Program-made: the position numbers and the translations under genes | Notes under the pieces: generated by a model | Told to the model about the DNA's origin: nothing | Seen by the model: the letters and a program-made list of their open reading frames with translations, nothing else | Databases searched by the model: none | In this document: piece after piece, positions 11,649-12,110 of the stretch | Position numbering within the stretch: position 1 is the stretch's first letter | How the letters are laid out: each line of letters opens with the position of its first letter | NCBI GenBank assembly: GCA_030618065.1 | Contig: JAUXEE010000031.1 | Span: 1 to 12,110, forward strand | Direction: 5' to 3' | DNA length: 12,110 nt | Origin: Gemmatimonadota bacterium | GTDB taxonomy: Bacteria > Gemmatimonadota > Gemmatimonadetes > Longimicrobiales > Gaopeijiaceae

Positions 11649-12110
11649 TGCATCTCCCACTTGATGAAGGGCACTTTCACGTCCACCATGGCGTTGACGA
11701 TAAGCTCAACCAGGCCGCCATAGGTGATACCACTCTTCTCCAGGGCGCCATAGTAGTTCAGGACGTCCCGAAGCTGCCCCTTGCAGTTGGAACAGGGAGC
11801 GCAGAGGTACTTCTTCACCTCGGGCCCAGGCTGGTCGGCGAATGCGTCCAGCACCTGCTTGAACTTCACCCGGCTGGCCACATTGATTCGCCAGTCCGTG
11901 AAGTTGTAGGGAGACATCACGGCGAAACCGCTCCCCCCACCGCAGCAGTAGTTGTCCACACCATGAGGGGTCATTTCACGGAATTGGGGGCAGAGGTAGC
12001 GAAGAATCCGCCGCTGGGGCTCCACGATGCCGAGATTCCGGACAATGTTGCAGGGGTCGTGGAGAGTGACGGGGAAGTCGTTCTTGGAGGGATCGAACTC
12101 GATTTTTCCG
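11645..12110 (-). CDS. dsrK: DsrK-type HdrD-like protein, C-terminal part (partial)
   Basis: The last 154 codons are present; the frame is open through the right edge, and the GTG at 12025 is internal, not a start. Visible parts are the CCG domain: DPC (codon 20 of the visible part), CC in NYCCGGGSGF 34 residues later, then a CAPCSNC motif. LVELIVNAMVDVKVPFIKWEMH closes the protein. This combination of CCGGGSGF, CAPCSNCKG and VELIVNAMVD fits DsrK, the cytoplasmic iron-sulfur subunit of DsrMK(JOP), which passes membrane electrons to the DsrC trisulfide. The ferredoxin clusters would lie upstream of the window. The stop overlaps the stop of the convergent HTH gene by 4 bp. No dsrJ, dsrO or dsrP follows, so the complex may be the two-subunit DsrMK form or the other genes lie elsewhere. 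Confidence 0.82.
   Translation of the reverse strand, partial: GKIEFDPSKNDFPVTLHDPCNIVRNLGIVEPQRRILRYLCPQFREMTPHGVDNYCCGGGSGFAVMSPYNFTDWRINVASRVKFKQVLDAFADQPGPEVKKYLCAPCSNCKGQLRDVLNYYGALEKSGITYGGLVELIVNAMVDVKVPFIKWEMH

Noticed and set aside
11645..12025. A complete 126-residue gene starting at GTG 12025
   Set aside because: The frame stays open to the window edge, and the upstream codons include the conserved DPC cysteine of the CCG domain, so this GTG is internal.
1..12110. CRISPR arrays, insertion sequences, tRNA or rRNA genes
   Set aside because: No regularly spaced repeats of CRISPR type, no transposase motifs and no tRNA or rRNA-like stretches were seen. The only tandem repeats are the short 34-bp and 18-bp units described.

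Overview
The window looks like a sulfur-metabolism neighbourhood from a GC-rich, uncultured-type bacterium that uses dissimilatory sulfite or sulfate reduction. Three observations point that way. The right edge holds the C-terminal part of a DsrK-type (HdrD-like) protein. The left third is a siroheme operon, and siroheme is the sulfite reductase cofactor. Two transporter families linked to sulfur oxyanions (TauE/SafE and YeiH/UPF0324) are present. Family likeness suggests Desulfobacterota or another dsr-bearing phylum. The methyltransferase half of CobA-HemD has some planctomycete-like features. The taxon cannot be fixed from this sequence alone.

Layout. (1) Positions 1-3043, plus strand: a tight operon of the tail of a TauE/SafE exporter, a three-helix membrane protein, a short SirC (precorrin-2 dehydrogenase), a short CbiX/SirB-type chelatase, and a CobA-HemD fusion. 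With HemB and HemC from elsewhere, this set would convert hydroxymethylbilane to siroheme. (2) Positions 10469-3100, minus strand: an apparent eight-gene operon of about 7.4 kb. In transcription order it encodes a macro-domain protein, a NarI/DsrM/TmcC-like haem b membrane subunit, a TmcB/HdrD-like iron-sulfur protein fused to a response-regulator receiver, a soluble PAS-PAS histidine kinase, a single-domain receiver, a long YeiH-family transporter, a 54-residue one-helix membrane protein and a HEAT-repeat protein. (3) Positions 10803-11648, plus strand: a divergent regulator with an excisionase/MerR-like HTH, a cysteine-rich centre and a degenerate receiver, preceded by a good sigma-54 promoter and a perfect 15-bp palindrome. 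(4) Positions 11645-12110, minus strand: the dsrK tail, converging on the regulator with a 4-bp overlap.

How it may work together (inference): the operon looks like a membrane quinone/thiol-disulfide electron-transfer module with its own two-component system. The kinase has two PAS domains that each carry a Cys-x-x-Cys-Pro pair. It is encoded between two receivers, one free and one covalently attached to the electron-transfer protein. This suggests phosphorylation control of electron flow itself, in addition to or instead of transcription, coupled to sulfite/sulfate traffic through YeiH. Other notable features are a triplicated 34-bp stop/Shine-Dalgarno/start cassette between the transporter and the small protein, and the absence of dsrJ, dsrO or dsrP downstream of dsrK.
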